Shown: positions 1 through 12,802, counted from the stretch's first letter. The stretch: DNA of 64,000 nt from Paramecium sonneborni (GCA_905182985.1 CAJJDN010000166.1:148025-212024), one strand, 5' to 3'. A program made the numbers and translations. Notes: generated from the letters alone by a model not told the origin.

Positions 1-706
1 TACTCCTATTAAACTAAAGCACATAACTTAGGGAACCATTCAACTATGTATTTTTAAGCAGCAAACAAATGTTATGCCTTTGACATTCTCTATAAAACTT
101 ATTAGAATTTGTCAAGTGCCAATTCATTCGACACTTATTCAATTACTAATTGTCTTTCAAATAAGTTTCGATGGTTTTCACTGTCTGGATATTGATACCA
201 TTTAGAGGTAATTTGTACTATTTTCCGATGTTGAATAAAGACTTTTTAAGATTCTCAACTAACAGATCAAAATCTTAAGTAATTTCAATTTCTCTTTAAA
301 TTATATTAAAAGATAGTGGGTGAATGTCGCCTGTTAAAAAACCAATGTTTAATTTATCTGCAAAATCAACGATCAAAATTATCATTTCATAAATCTGTTC
401 TGCGGTGATTTATTCAACCTGATCCTAGAATATAGTGCCTTTAGTCAATTATAAGTTTTTGAGGGTTTCTTCTAATTTTGGAATAATTATTTTGTAATTT
501 TCATGAAGAGGAAAGAAATTGTTGATAATTATATTACAACTTTGTTCTATGAGTTCATGAGGTAATTGATTGATAATTTTACATGATTCTGCTATTTCTA
601 AGAGTTACTATTTTTGTCTGTAAAGTTAAGGGAATGATGATGTAGTTGTAGAAGTTGAAAATGTAGCTCTGTAAAAGGCATTTCTAAAAGCTCTAATTAT
701 AATCAT
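1..706 (-). CDS. partial protein with mitochondrial-type N-terminus, function unknown
   Basis: The frame is open from the ATG at 706 to the left edge of the window, about 235 codons with no TGA, so the 3' end is missing. The N-terminus (MIIIRAFRNAFYRATFSTST) is rich in Arg, Ser and Thr and lacks acidic residues, which suggests a mitochondrial presequence; this is inference. The rest is helical and charged, with no family I recognise. Reading becomes less convincing below about position 130, where a small intron could be hidden. It is divergent from the small gene at 862. Confidence 0.6.
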
Positions 707-861
707 AATTAAATATCAATTTATTTAACAGGTTTATTAGCATCATTCATTTAAGAGAACAATCTAAAAGTAATTATATTCTTGAAATATGTTTGATGAG
801 AAATCAATATAATTTATAATAAGTGACAAGTATACTTTATTTTGTATTTAATAAATAATTT

Positions 862-1149
862 ATGCAAAAACAGTAAACTCTTGCTATTGTACGGGCTCCT
901 TCTGGAATTACAAAGTAGCCATTTAAATCAATTGATACAATTAACTAAACACCTCTTCAAAGAGTAAACTCTGCAGGATTTATGGGTGGCCGCATTTAAT
1001 CAAATTAATAATAGAAAGCTTCTACTCCATTCTACTATACCCATAATTATAGGTAAGATTGGAAAAATTATTTACATTCACTTCCTCGTATACCAAGAAT
1101 CAAGATTTTGGCTCCAGGAACTGGTTATGATGCAAAAATGAATAAATGA
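862..1149 (+). CDS. small hypothetical protein, 95 aa
   Basis: A single uninterrupted frame runs from ATG 862 to TGA 1147-1149. The protein is basic and Pro/Gln-rich, with a patterned C-terminus around LPRIPRIKILAPGTGYDAK. There is no signal peptide and no membrane segment. Many TAA/TAG codons are read as Gln. I do not recognise the family. Codon use and the clean ATG-to-TGA frame between two real genes support a real gene, but the function is unknown. Confidence 0.55.
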
Positions 1150-1269
1150 TATAATAATATTAATATTTTAATTATTCATATATATTTAAATTCATTCGTC
1201 ATGAGAATTCTTTATCGATATTTAACTAATACTTTTTAATTTTTATCATTAATTTTATTTATCTAGTAA

Positions 1270-2439
1270 ATGGGAAACAATAATGTCTGCTTAGGAGATA
1301 TCCAAAACAATGTCCATCGTTCTGGATCTCCAAATACAAAATGGAAAAGAGAAGATTTAAAATCAGGTTCTTGTGTTTAAACATTGATTGATAAAGAAAA
1401 TACAAATTTTTTTAAGATGGTTCAATGCGGACCAGCAATACCTTATTATCGAAATGAACATTCAGCTTAAAGATGGACTTAGGCAATTGCCAGTACAAAT
1501 CAAACTGATGATATTGAGACAACAATCAATCTATTATATGAAAAACCTGAATTTGAAGAACTAGTACTTTTAGGACCTCCAAAATAATATAGATGGGCTA
1601 CTTGGTAAGCGTTATTAACTAATGGGTAAAGTAAATTATCATACGAAAAGTATTTGGAATATATGCCTAATGATGTTAAAAACATTCTTAAAGATATTGA
1701 TAGAACATTGGTTAATCATGCTTTATTTAAACATGAGAGTTGTGGTCAAGAATAACTTAAGAGAATTTTATGTGCTATATCTAATGCATTACCAGGAGTG
1801 GGTTATTGTTAAGGAATGAATTTTGTATGTGCTTTAACATTAATTGTATCTGGTTGTGATGAACATAAGACATTTTAATGTTTTATGTAAATGTTAACAA
1901 ATGAAAAACATTTACTTTGCTTTAATTTTTGTCATTAAATGCCGTTACATTTCTTCTTTACAAAATTGATACATTATTTAATTCGTAAGAAGTTTCCAAA
2001 ATTAAATTTAAGAAATGTGAATGATTCACTTTGGATTAGTAAGATGATTTTATCATTATTTATATATGTATTTAAGATAGATGATTGTATTAGATGTTGG
2101 GATTATCTAATAGCTAGAGGAATGATAAGAGGCATTCCTGAATTGATATTGGGTTTTATAGATGTGACATATAAATAATTAGAATAGTTTAAGGAAGAGG
2201 ATTATGGATTTAATTTTTAAGGTTATGAATCAAGCATAATATAATTTAATGTTGGTGAATTAATATATGCAGCAAAGTAGAAACATAAGATTGAAAGATA
2301 ATTAATATCAAGACTAGCAAGTAAGATGAGAAAAAGTTAACCATCATAATTATTAGATTTACTCTGTCATTTTGAAAATGTCCAAACATATAAAAAGCAT
2401 GTTGAATTTTATATGAAGACAATATTTGATTTATACTGA
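1270..2439 (+). CDS. TBC domain protein (Rab GTPase-activating protein)
   Basis: This is an intronless 389-residue protein. The TBC hallmarks are in order: a TBC entry motif RWATWQALLTN near residue 105, the arginine-finger motif ILKDIDRT (IxxDxxR) near residue 135, and the glutamine-finger motif GYCQGMNFV near residue 177. Both catalytic fingers are kept, so it should accelerate GTP hydrolysis on a Rab protein and act in vesicle traffic. It is short for the family: one TBC domain with little flanking sequence. Which Rab it acts on cannot be told from the sequence. The ATG at 1270 is the first in frame. Confidence 0.88.
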
Positions 2440-2465
2440 TATTATATTTTTATTATATGATGATT

Positions 2466-3140
2466 TCAATTGATCTACTTTTCATTCAAATTTCTAACAA
2501 ATTATACTGGATTTCCTGCCCATAATTATCCTGAAGGAATCAATCTACCTGGTGGTATAACACTATCATCAGCAATTTATGAACCCCTTTCAATTTGAGC
2601 ACCATCTAATATAAGTGTTCTAGATCCAATAGTAACATTATCATCAATAATTGAATTATTGATAATACAACTATCTCCTATGGTAACATTTTAACCTAAA
2701 TAAATAAATGAAGATTGTGATACCAATAGTTACACTTGCTAAAACATTAATAGGTAATCTAGTTCTAGAACATTGAATGGCTGTATTGTCTCCAATTATA
2801 CTATTTGAACCTATTCTTATAGCTTGATCATCTGCTCTAAGAATTGCTCCATATCCAATATGAACATTATCTCCAAGATTTACTTGACCAATTAAACTTG
2901 CATTATCTTGAATAGTGGCTGATTCACTTATTGTAGGTTTATAGAATCCAAATAATGGCATAATTTTTCTATGTCTTGATAATGGTTCCAACCAAGCTAT
3001 ATCATTTGATAAACGAGATCCATATTAATCAAAATCTAAACAGTTTAAATATATGCTCACTTACACAACCCAGTCTCTTTAAAAGCACGTCCCATCAGAT
3101 ATCTGAATTAATAGTAGATGGCACCTAAATATTTTTGCAT
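2466..3140 (-). CDS. gamma-carbonic-anhydrase-like protein, probably a mitochondrial complex I subunit
   Basis: The protein has 205 aa encoded in three exons; introns lie at 3036-3064 (29 nt) and 2696-2723 (28 nt). It has left-handed beta-helix hexapeptide repeats (SLIGQVNLGDNVHIGYGAIL, then NVTIGDSCIINNSIIDDNVTIG) and the C-terminal motif IPSGQLWAGNPVQFVRNLN typical of plant and protist gamma-CA subunits of NADH dehydrogenase. The N-terminus MGRAFKETG also matches that group. The three histidines that bind zinc in active gamma-CAs are replaced (Gln, Asp and Asn at the aligned places), so it is most like the non-catalytic CAL subunits. The start could be ATG 3140 or the internal Met of MGRAF. 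Confidence 0.85.
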
Positions 3141-3206
3141 TATTTTTATTTATTAATTTATATATATATATTTTATATCTATTCTTCATAAATATTCTTT
3201 TATAAA

Positions 3207-4190
3207 TCATATTTTTGGATGAACAATATGAACCTTAGATGGAACCTTTACCATTAATTATTTAAAATGTCCAATCTTTGCATCTCTTGTTGATTTACCT
3301 ACACTAAATGATGGATATGATTTTTTCTTAGAATTTACTTATACACCTACTGCAACTCTTTTTATCTTATAAAAATTACTATTTTGTATCATATGTTTAA
3401 TTTTTATCCCATCCTTCAAAAATCTTTCCAATCTTTGGTCCTTTAGGTAATGTCCAATGAGGAACATCTTATAAATTACTAGTATTTGCAGGTGCTTTCT
3501 ATAAATATGCACCTGGTCCTACTATAACTGGAGTAGAACATGTTGGAGCTAATGCTGATGCTCCTGGAATATCCCTCCTATATCCAAATGAATATTAAGC
3601 AGGAGTTGCCACTTCTGGTTTTATTGCTGGATCATATTATGGACCAGGTGTTCCTTTTAATCTTTTTTCAGGAGGAAACTACATTCATCTCAATTCATAC
3701 TCTAGATTCTAATCCAATCTTAACATTTGCATATTTTGGTTTTCTTATCAAATCTGCCTCCTATGGTTCAAACTATACATATTCTCATATTTTCTTACAT
3801 CTACATCCTTTCTCTAATAATAATCAAACTTAGCTCCTGTATTCAAAGTATTTCTAGCATCAGTCCCAAATTTCGTATTTGCATCTTCTCTATAATAAAA
3901 TTTATCTCCTCCTCTTACATTATATACAGGACCAGGACTCACCTTACCTTTCATATATTATACATCAATCTCTTACCTGCAAAATCTATTCGTGCAAGTT
4001 CCTTATTATGGTACAACTTAGCTTAATTTGCACGTTCAGCTGACCCAAAACTAAAACTAGGCAATGTCTATTTTGTTGATAATGGCATCTTTCCTATTGA
4101 ACTAAATGCTTATTTATTTTCAAATTCAATTAAATCTGCATAAGCATATACTTTTGGTTAAGCTTTAATTTCCTCTTTTGTCTCTGCCAT
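3207..4190 (-). CDS. SHIPPO-repeat (ODF3/STPG-like) axonemal protein
   Basis: The protein has 294 aa in five exons; introns are at 3948-3976, 3773-3798, 3679-3700 and 3358-3379. Several Pro-Gly-Pro repeats are visible: SPGPVYNVRGG near residue 75, TPGPQYDP near residue 150 and GPGAYLQKAP near residue 198, each followed by short Tyr/Phe-rich stretches. This is the SHIPPO pattern of proteins that line microtubules in cilia and flagella. No membrane segment or signal is present. A ciliary microtubule role is inferred from the family. The ATG at 4190 gives a sensible start (MAETKEE). Confidence 0.8.
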
Positions 4191-4548
4191 TTTAAATATA
4201 TTATTATTATTATAAATACTCAATTTCTCTTTTAATTATTTTCTTTATAACCAGTTCTCTCTTACTTATAAACAAGATTTTATCATACAAAGAGAAAACT
4301 AAATATAAATTAAAAAAGAAATCATTCTTTTTGTCTCATTATTTAATCTTAACCTTCCAAAAATAAATTAACACAATCTTTTTCACAATATACTAAATAA
4401 TGTATTAATGATATGTCAAATTCTTTTTATTTTACTCTATGTAAAATTAATTTAAGTTATTTTTATCGCTCATTATTATTCTTTTTAGATTTTCTAAGGG
4501 TGTGTTCTACAGAAATTAAAAAAAATTGTGTTTATTTTGAAATTTAAA
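4191..4548. other. AT-rich intergenic gap
   Basis: About 360 bp lie between the start of the SHIPPO gene on the minus strand and the plus-strand membrane gene. It holds A/T runs and no frame longer than about 40 codons. It probably carries both promoters, but no motif can be named. Confidence 0.5.
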
Positions 4549-5216
4549 ATGACATCATCCTAAATAGGAATAATCGATTTAAAAGATGAAGAATTTAGAA
4601 TTTTCTTTTCTTTTCTCTTGTGAGGAGATTCTAAGAAGCAAAAGAATTCTTCTCAATTACATTTTATTGTAGAAAAGATGAATTTAATGATATCTATAAA
4701 AAATTAACTAATCATTCAGAGATGTCGAATTGGTTATTCAAAACATCATTTTAAATAAAAAAATCTGGTGCTCCTATAGCATCAAATACAACTCCACATA
4801 GTTTCACATTATATTGGTCTAATTGGCCTATTTATATTATTCAATATTTACTATTATAATCGTATTGTTTAATTAACCCCTTTTTTCTTTTATCTTCTTT
4901 TGTACTTGGTGTTTAAGCATCATTTTATTTCTTGTTTGAGTCAATTGATTCTAAACTTAGTTAAAGTTCTTCCATCTAACCTTATTTAATTTTATTTTTA
5001 ATTATTTCTAATTACTGGACTTCTTTATAAACTCAAAATTATATTGTGAATCACTTAATCTTTTATGAATTAATCAATTTGAAATTTCAAACTGATTTTA
5101 TGAGATAACTTATAAATGAAAAATATGAAGTAAAGAAAAAATTAGATTTTGAGAAGATAAAAGAAATTCAAATGAGATATATTATGAACCCTATATATAT
5201 AAATAAATATAGATGA
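4549..5216 (+). CDS. two-TM membrane protein, function unknown
   Basis: A plus-strand frame is open from 4590 to TGA 5214-5216. It encodes two hydrophobic segments (around WPIYIIQYLLLQ and LSSFVLGVQASFYFLF) followed by Gln/Asn-rich sequence and a charged C-terminus. The 5' end is unresolved. An ATG at 4549 opens a coding-like stretch of 24 codons in another frame that ends at TGA 4621, and I find no acceptable small intron that joins the two. The safe in-frame start is ATG 4722 (164 aa). It ends 13 bp from the stop of the convergent exonuclease gene. Family not recognised. Confidence 0.45.
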
Positions 5217-5229
5217 AAAATAAACATTA

Positions 5230-6818
5230 TCATTTTGTAATTAACAAAAATTATTGTTATTCTCCTCCAATTGACAGTATAAATACTTAAAAATTAATGT
5301 AAAAAATTACTTGTTTATGAAGGTGCCTAATTATACATATTCTAAAAATAAGATTCAAATTGCTCAAAATTATTGTATATTTATGCAAAAATTAATTTTG
5401 GATTGACAGCATTTGCATTTCTTTATTTAAGCAATTCAGACATTCTTAACATTTCTATGTTATTTATAGGTTCTTATACTTTTTTCATCATTAATTTACT
5501 CTACATCTTCAAAACCAACATCAAATTTTAATAAGAATTCTACTTCTTATTTAGATTCCACTAAATGTATACCACCTAACTTTTTAAGTTATATTAAGAC
5601 ATCTGGAACAGCTTAATTTTATTATGTAAATAAAGCACTAGAAAAATGATCCAAAATTTCTATTCTAAGTTTAGCAAGAGACAATGCAATTTTAGCATCC
5701 TCATTTGAATCATGTGTATCCTATAAATATTTTCAACAAAATTTTTTTACTTTTTAAATACTTAAATTTAAATATTTATACGCTAAATTTTTAAGTGATA
5801 ATTTTCTGTTACTTTCTGTCATGTAAAGTACACTTGTATCCACACATTTATAATGCATAATTTACAATGCATTCAAATCATTTTCTAAAGAATGTCCTAT
5901 CAAAATCGAATCTTTATCTAATATTGATTTCACAATTTTTTATGCTTCTGACAATGTTACTGTCACATTACTCAACATATCTTCAGTTATACCACTATAT
6001 CTATTGTATTAATTATTTCATTTAAATTACCTTGTATTATAATCTAGAATCTTAGTTTATGGTTTTACTAATATATCAAGTACAACTTAATAATTATAAT
6101 CTACTATTGAAACTCTTGCCAGTTCTAATTTATTTTCTGTCTAAACCATTTCACAATCAATTGCAAATATATTCATTCTATTTATCTACACTTCTCCATC
6201 TATTTTCAAATAATCATGATATATTTTTTCATCAATCGGATAAAAATTATTCTTTAATTATTCTCTATTTAATATAAAATTCTTATATTAATTATATATT
6301 GATTCCTCTTATTACAAACCTTATTAATTTAGTTTTTATTATTTTTATGTTTAAAATACTGGATCTTCATGATATCTTGTATAGAATAATGATTGCCAAA
6401 AATTTCCTTTCCCTTAATCTAATTCTTTAAATTATACAATCTTATCTTTTTGATTAAATTATGATAAAAATTAAGATTATTATAAGTCTAATCCAAAATT
6501 CAAATTCATTACTACACCACATCTTATTAAATGTTTATTCTATTTTATTTTTTTGCAATACTTACAGTCACAGTTAACCAAAGTGGATTTACTTGATTCT
6601 TACAAAATAGCCACATTAATAAATTTTAAAGAGTTTTTAATTTGAAATATTTTTTTGGGGTTTCGTGATCAATCTTAACTTTAATGATTAAATTACCACA
6701 CTAATATCTACTTTTTATGGTAATCGTATTTAATTGGCTCCTGGTTAAACACAAACCATTTTTTCTACATATACTCCATTCATTTACTTATTTCAGGTTC
6801 TCCTTCATTTTTATCCAT
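5230..6818 (-). CDS. DEDDh 3'-5' RNA exonuclease of the REXO family
   Basis: Seven introns of 23-30 nt give a 468-residue protein. The catalytic motifs are in order: FAIDCEMV (Asp197, Glu199), GHSLENDLNAL near residue 270 with its Asp, a CVDTSVLY segment, and HDSNEDA near residue 325 supplying the His and last Asp. An N-terminal module contains PLWLTVTNKHL, as in REXO5-type enzymes. The family trims RNA 3' ends (rRNA, tRNA, snRNA) in nucleus or nucleolus; the precise substrate is unknown. The last intron (5286-5310) restores a short C-terminus ending 13 bp from the convergent gene. Confidence 0.85.
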
Positions 6819-6994
6819 TAAACAATCGACTTTAAAATTATTTATAAATTAATGAAGGAAATATTAAAATGAACAAAATATTAAATTCTTTTAAATTTTT
6901 TTAAAAACTATATAATATTCTTAAGAAGAAATATTAATTAAAAAATATTGTATAAAATAATAATAATAATTTTTTGCTTAAAATTCTTGATATA

Positions 6995-8638
6995 TCAAAT
7001 AAGTTATATGTTTTTACCGATATTCGTTCGTGTATTTGGATTAAGAACTGTTTTTTTCAACTTTATAGCTAGGACTCTCATCAAGACACTACATTAATAA
7101 AAACTAATTTACCTAATAATTAATTCTCGAAGTTTCTTATCCTAAATTCTCAGCAACTATTCATTTTCTTCCTTCAATCTAAAATTATACCTAAAATCTA
7201 AATTTGAAATCATACTCGTAAAGTTTTTATCCTTCTTCTTTTAATAATAAAGTATATTAACCAATTTCAGAATTATTCTTTTCATTTTTTGAAGGATCAA
7301 TATCAAGGTTAGCCTAAGCAAAAAAGGCTTCTGACCCTATTTTACATAACTAAAGAAAAGTTAAGTATTTATTTTTTATTTCATACAAAATAACACTAAA
7401 ATTAGCAACTATTTATTGATTGTTTTCTGATGGTTTAAAATTTTGTTATTGCTAATTAAAGAATTGTTCTACTTGTTCTACTTTCTCAATATTTTCAAAC
7501 TCATCTTTAAATCTTTTATCCAATTAGTTATAATTTAACAATAGTTCATTTTTAATAGATTCAATTTATTAATTCTCGTTAAAAATCATTTATGATTTTA
7601 TTAAATTACCATCATTAGGATTCTCAAAATACTATTCTAACAACTAGATATAAGTTAATATTCTACTTTAATCCATCTAATTATTTATTTTGAATTATCA
7701 AAAGTTTGTAGTAATTTAATAAAAATATTAAATGTATCGTCTTTTTAACCATAAACTTGTTCTAAAGTCTTTGATATATCTAAATAATTAGATTAGATAT
7801 TCAGTCTTGATAAACTCAATATAGGGTTGATTATTTATTCACTAAACAATTAATTAAATATTATTAATGGAACATAAGTTTGACTTTAAGTATTTTAAAT
7901 ATCTTGGAAAAGATATTCTTTTTATTCATATTACTTAATTATATAGTTTTGCTCCAAATGATTTTTAACATCTTTCAATTATTATTTTTTATTTGTAATA
8001 ATAACTAATGTTTAATGATTCTGTAATTATTAAATTTTATTTTCAAAATCTTTCGAATAAAGGTGTCTTAAAGATTCTTAATTTTGCCAAAAATTTCTAT
8101 CTTCGATGGATTTACTTTCTAATAGGGACAACAATGATTATTCATTAAATTATGATAATTGTGTTTTATATTTTTCGATATCATTATTTTCTAATTCAAT
8201 TATTAGTGTATTTTTTTTATCCTTAAATATCATACTATAATAATACAGTTTAAGATTGTTAATTTTAAATTTATAAATGTTCTATCATGATAGATTTCAA
8301 GTGTGTGGACACAAATTCAAATTTGTTTTTTTATTTATAAATATCTATTTTATTTGTGTCTATATTATAGGTTTGATTTATAGCAATCTGAAACTTAAGC
8401 TTGCTCTCTGCAAATATCATTAAATGATCATTTTTTTCAACTTGTGATTTTCTTTTTCTTTCCAATTATTCTTCAATATATTTAGATGCTATTTAGACTA
8501 AATTAAATATCTAATTTAATTACTTATATTATATTTCTCAAAAAAAAGGGATTCTGCAACAACTTAGTATCTCTATTTTCCAAATTAGTTTCTTTTACAT
8601 ATAATTTGATCAAGCTCCAAATTTTCAATTCCTTACAT
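6995..8638 (-). CDS. coiled-coil protein, 506 aa, function unknown
   Basis: Five small introns (26, 25, 23, 25 and 24 nt) link a frame from ATG 8638 to TGA 6995-6997. The product is Gln/Asn/Lys/Glu-rich, with long stretches that look like coiled coil (for example ENNDIEKYKTQLSQFNEQ) and a basic C-terminus. No catalytic motif, signal or membrane segment is seen. The last intron (24 nt) is a multiple of three and contains no in-frame TGA. Proteins of this style are common in ciliate cortex and cilia, but that is only a guess here. Confidence 0.6.
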
Positions 8639-9850
8639 TATAATAGAAATTAAAAAAAATATATATAAATTTTCATAAAATCCATTACATTATAATCTAA
8701 ACTCGATTTTATTAAACTTTTCTGATTAATTATCGATTTAAAAAAAGGTCAAGCAATGATTTTAAACCAAAAAATAATAATATTTTTAAATCGAATATGA
8801 AGTCTTTAAATTTATTATAAAGGAGGATTTATTAAATAGGCTAAGTAAATATAGTATTTACTACAAATTTTTGCTTAAAAGCACAAGTATTAGATTAATT
8901 TTGTATATTTATATTTTTCTTTGCTATTATAATATCGCATATATTATTTAAAGTTTAATAGCCGAAAATATTTAAGTTATTAATATCAATTTAAAGAGAA
9001 TGTTATTAAAATAAGATTTAATATCTGAATATCATTTATTATAACAAATGAGTAAAAAAAATAAAAGAGCTTTTTAAAGTTTAAATTTCAACTATTTTAT
9101 TTAAAATTCTAAACCAGTTGGTAAATTTATTATTATTTATTGTTATCAGTAATGTAAAAAATAAATATATTTAGTATTTATTTTTTTAATCATTCTTAAG
9201 AAATATTGGTTCTGAAAATGATTTAATTGAAGTTTAATTTTTTTTTGAAGTTTTTAAAATGTATTAGTCAGGATATATAAATTATGAAAATTAAACTAAT
9301 GTTTAATCAGTTAAATAAAGAATAATATATATAATTATTCACTTTCAATAAGTAAATTTACTGAATTTATATAAATTCAAATATTTTTATTAAATCAGTT
9401 CACGAACATGGAATAATTCATAATAAATTAAATTAATACGAAAACCATAATATATCTATTTGAATTTGACTTGAGATCTATAATATTTATCAATTATAAA
9501 AATTAGTTTATATAAATCAAATTTATATTCTAAATAACTCAACTGTTAATTTGATTTTAATATTTCTTTTTTTTAAAGAATTCCTATAAACATGCCAACG
9601 AAAATTAGTAATGATTTGATAACCGATAGTTTTACAATTAAAGAATTTTGAATATTTTAGTTTTTCATCTCATCATTTGTATTAATAAAAATGAAGCTTA
9701 AACTGCATCTTTAGAATTAAAAATTTTTGTAACTTTTGTCTAAAAGTCTTAACTTGTTCCATTTAATATTTGTAAATAATAGGCATTCATATTTACATAA
9801 TTAGAAATATATGAATAATATATTAAATTAAAATAGTTGCTAGAGATTCA
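8639..9850. other. long AT-rich gene-free stretch
   Basis: About 1.2 kb with no convincing coding frame under the ciliate code. There are many A/T runs, and TGA is frequent in all frames. This is far longer than most gaps in this window (10-250 bp). No repeat, RNA gene or remnant could be named. Confidence 0.45.
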
Positions 9851-10222
9851 ATGAAGCAAACCTTTATTTATTCAAATCCTGTGTTAGCTCTACTAAATTC
9901 AAATTCAACTTAAATTAGCCTAATGTCAACAACTGATTTGAATGACTCAATTGAATACCATATAGACTAAAAAGAATATTAAACCGAGGTAGAGATTGTT
10001 AAATATTTGAACAATTTGGGGGTTAAAACTAAAACTGATCCTTAGATAAAAGAATAACAATATTGGAAGGAAAGAAAATAAAAAAGTTAAAAAATTATTT
10101 TAGATACTAATGTTAGTACTGCTGAAGGAATAGTATTAAATCCTTCTGTAAATAGATTATTAAGAAAGAATGTAACTCAAAAGATAATTAGATCAAATAG
10201 TCCCCTCTTTTTAGTGGATTGA
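9851..10222 (+). CDS. small hypothetical protein, 123 aa
   Basis: A single frame runs from ATG 9851 to TGA 10220-10222. The N-terminal half is Ser/Asn/Thr-rich, the middle is charged and helical (around QYWKERKQKSQKIILDTN), and the C-terminus is basic. There is no signal peptide or membrane segment. Low TGA content and a clean frame inside an otherwise non-coding neighbourhood support a gene. Family not recognised. Confidence 0.55.
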
Positions 10223-11403
10223 TTCCAAATCTTATCATAAAATCTTAAAAAATTATAAATTTCTCTCAAAATGAATTTCATCATATACTATATCCTCTCA
10301 CAATTAATCAAAAACCTTTTTATTTTGACTTTTCATATTTCCAATCTCAATTATCAAAAGAAATTAATTTTTGTTTTTTTGGCATAATTTAATATATTAA
10401 TTGCAAATTTATTTTAATTTATTAATTTTAGTTGAATTTATTATCATTTACAGCATTTAAGTTTTAAAATCTGTCTTAAACTTAAATAATTCTCCTAACA
10501 TATAATTGTTAATCAATATTAAAATTTTAGAAAATAAGAAATTCAGTAATAATTTTCTATTTCTAAAATTCTAAGCCTTTGAATAACTATTTTCAACTAA
10601 AAATATAATTTTTTTTAAATGATGAATTTTTGTTAAAGCATTTGTAAATCTCTTTTATCTATTATAGTAGAATAGAAAATTATTATGTTAACCAGAGGGA
10701 TTATTACATTTTTGATGATGCTTTTTATATCCAATGTATATGAGAATTTAAATTGTAAATCTAATACCTTAAAAGGATAACTCATTGTTAAGTAGAAGAT
10801 AAAATAGTTAATTATTGAAAAAATTAATACAAAAATTGATTATTAGATTAATTCATTATAAAAATTATGTTTTCTATGATCATGATTGAGATAGATGGAG
10901 TTGCAAAAATAGTTATTGCAATTAATTTAAGATGTTAACTAATACTTTGCTATTTTTATATTAAATATAAAGATTTATTTTATAAAATGATGAGAGATAA
11001 TTGAAATAATATTTCTATTTGAAATTTGAGATTTATTTAAATTTTAAAATTGCTTTCAGATTATTTAGAAAAATGATTTTAATAAGAATGGGTAACATGA
11101 TCAATTTAAGATTTATAAATCTATTTAAATAAGAAAAAAAGAGAGATTTACTGAAGATTTAAATTTAAACTAAGATAAGAAGATGCAAATTCTTAATTTA
11201 TAAATTAATGAATAAATTTTAAGTAAATTGTAAATAAATATATTCATTTAATAATTGTTATAATTTTCTTTTGGACTCAAAATCTGAAAAGTTGATTGAA
11301 AATTTGTAATAAGAAGAGTAAAAGATTAGAGAAATATTGAAGAATGAAGAATAATCTGAAAATTGGAAATAAAGTAATTGCTCTATTTGATTAAAAAGTG
11401 AAT
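10223..11403. other. gene-free or decayed stretch with coding-like remnants
   Basis: About 1.2 kb without an acceptable gene. From about 10700, and especially 11085-11393 on the plus strand, short Lys/Glu/Gln-rich frames resemble a coiled-coil protein (for example SEKLIENLQQEEQKIREILK) but are broken by TGA and frame changes and have no good start. Because the next gene is itself decayed, this may be the remains of its neighbour or its own 5' part. Nothing else could be identified. Confidence 0.35.
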
Positions 11404-12802
11404 ATGTATTGGAATAATAATCCAGAAGAGGAATTTGAATTTTTAGAAATAATAGGAGAAGGTGCATATGCAAATGTGTATAAAGGTAGAAATAAGGAGA
11501 ATGGTTAGATAGTGGCAATAAAAATAATAGCAATGGTTGATGAAGTTGAGAATTTTAGTATAGGAAATAAAGATTTTGAAAGTAAGATTTGTCTAACAAG
11601 GATGGTTAGCATACTAACATAGAGTCTTTTTTGAAATCTTATTATAAAGATAATAATTTATGGTTAATAATGGAATATTGTGCTGCAGGTTCAATATTAG
11701 GATTGATGGAAGTAATGGAGAGAAGATTAAGTTAAGAAGAGATTAGTGCAATTTTATATTCAACTTTATTAGGAATTGAATATCTCCATTAGAATAAGAA
11801 AATACATTGAGACATAAAAGCAGGGAATAATTTACTTGATCATAAAGGATAAGTGAAATTAACAGATTTTGAGTTGCAGCATAATTAACTTATTCATGTA
11901 CAGATAAAGTAATATAAATATATAATGTATATATATTTTAGGGTACATTTATAGGAACTCCATTTTGGATGAGTACTGAAGTGATAAGTAAATCTAGATA
12001 ACTGATAAATGGTCTTTAGGTGTTGCTGCTATTGAATTAGCTGAAGGAAATCCACCATATTCTCATATACATCCTGTTAGAGCTATGTTTGCTATTAAAA
12101 ATAATCCACCTACTGGACTTACTAAACCTGAATTATGGTCTAAAGAAGTTAATTTATTTGTTAACGCTTGTTTAAGAGTTGAAGCTAATGAAAGACCTAC
12201 TGCATCTTAATTATTATAATATACTTTTATTTAATAAGGAAAATAACATCTCAAAAAATTATTTAATTTAGTTGAATTCTATTCAAATCAATTACAACAA
12301 GCTATTAAGGATTAAATTCCATTAAACTATTATCTCTAATTGTGAAAAAATAGATCATGATTATGGAACTCTTCTTATTAAAGATTAAATCATTCAGACT
12401 AAAGAAGAACCTGACTTTTTAAAATGGAATAAATTAGATTAAGAAATGAATCATCATTTCCTAATTAGAATTGAACATTCGAAAGAAATTAGTTTAGAAG
12501 CTTTAATTATCAATATGAATTTAGAAGAAAGAAAATAACTGAAAAATTAAATTGAATAATAAATGAATCAAGAAATACAATAAGTTAAATCTAAATATTT
12601 AACAAAATTAGATTTACTCAATCTCAAAATCAAAGAAGAAGAAGATAAACAAAAATAACCATTAAATTTACCCTTTAGCTTCTAAGTTAGCTAAGAAGTT
12701 TTTTAATAATTGGCCAATGTTAAAACTCCTTTAATTAAATCATAATAAGTTAAATAAGCTAAACCTACGCCTTTTGAATTTATACCTAAATAGAAATTAT
12801 GA
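11404..12802 (+). pseudogene. decayed MST/Hippo-type STE20 kinase with C-terminal SARAH-like region
   Basis: The glycine loop GEGAYANVYKG, the VAIKII lysine and LWLIMEYCAAGS are intact, and GTPFWMS and a MST-like C-lobe (LAEGNPPYSHIHPVRAMF) follow. The C-terminal EERKQLKNQIEQQMNQEIQQ resembles the SARAH domain of MST kinases. But the gene is broken: the alpha-C region (about 11584-11640) is shortened, the catalytic loop reads CAT-TGA-GAC so HRD becomes H-stop-D (TGA 11808-11810), the DFG codons have lost a G (about 11871), the segment after the activation loop has lost bases (about 12000), and another shift lies near 12338. The usual start is ATG 11404; ATG 11345 is also in frame. Sequencing error cannot explain all five lesions easily. 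Confidence 0.75.

Noticed and set aside
3540..4026. Plus-strand frames of about 100 codons over the SHIPPO gene
   Set aside because: They lie antisense to clear SHIPPO repeats and read as Leu/Ile/Ser-rich sequence with no motif.
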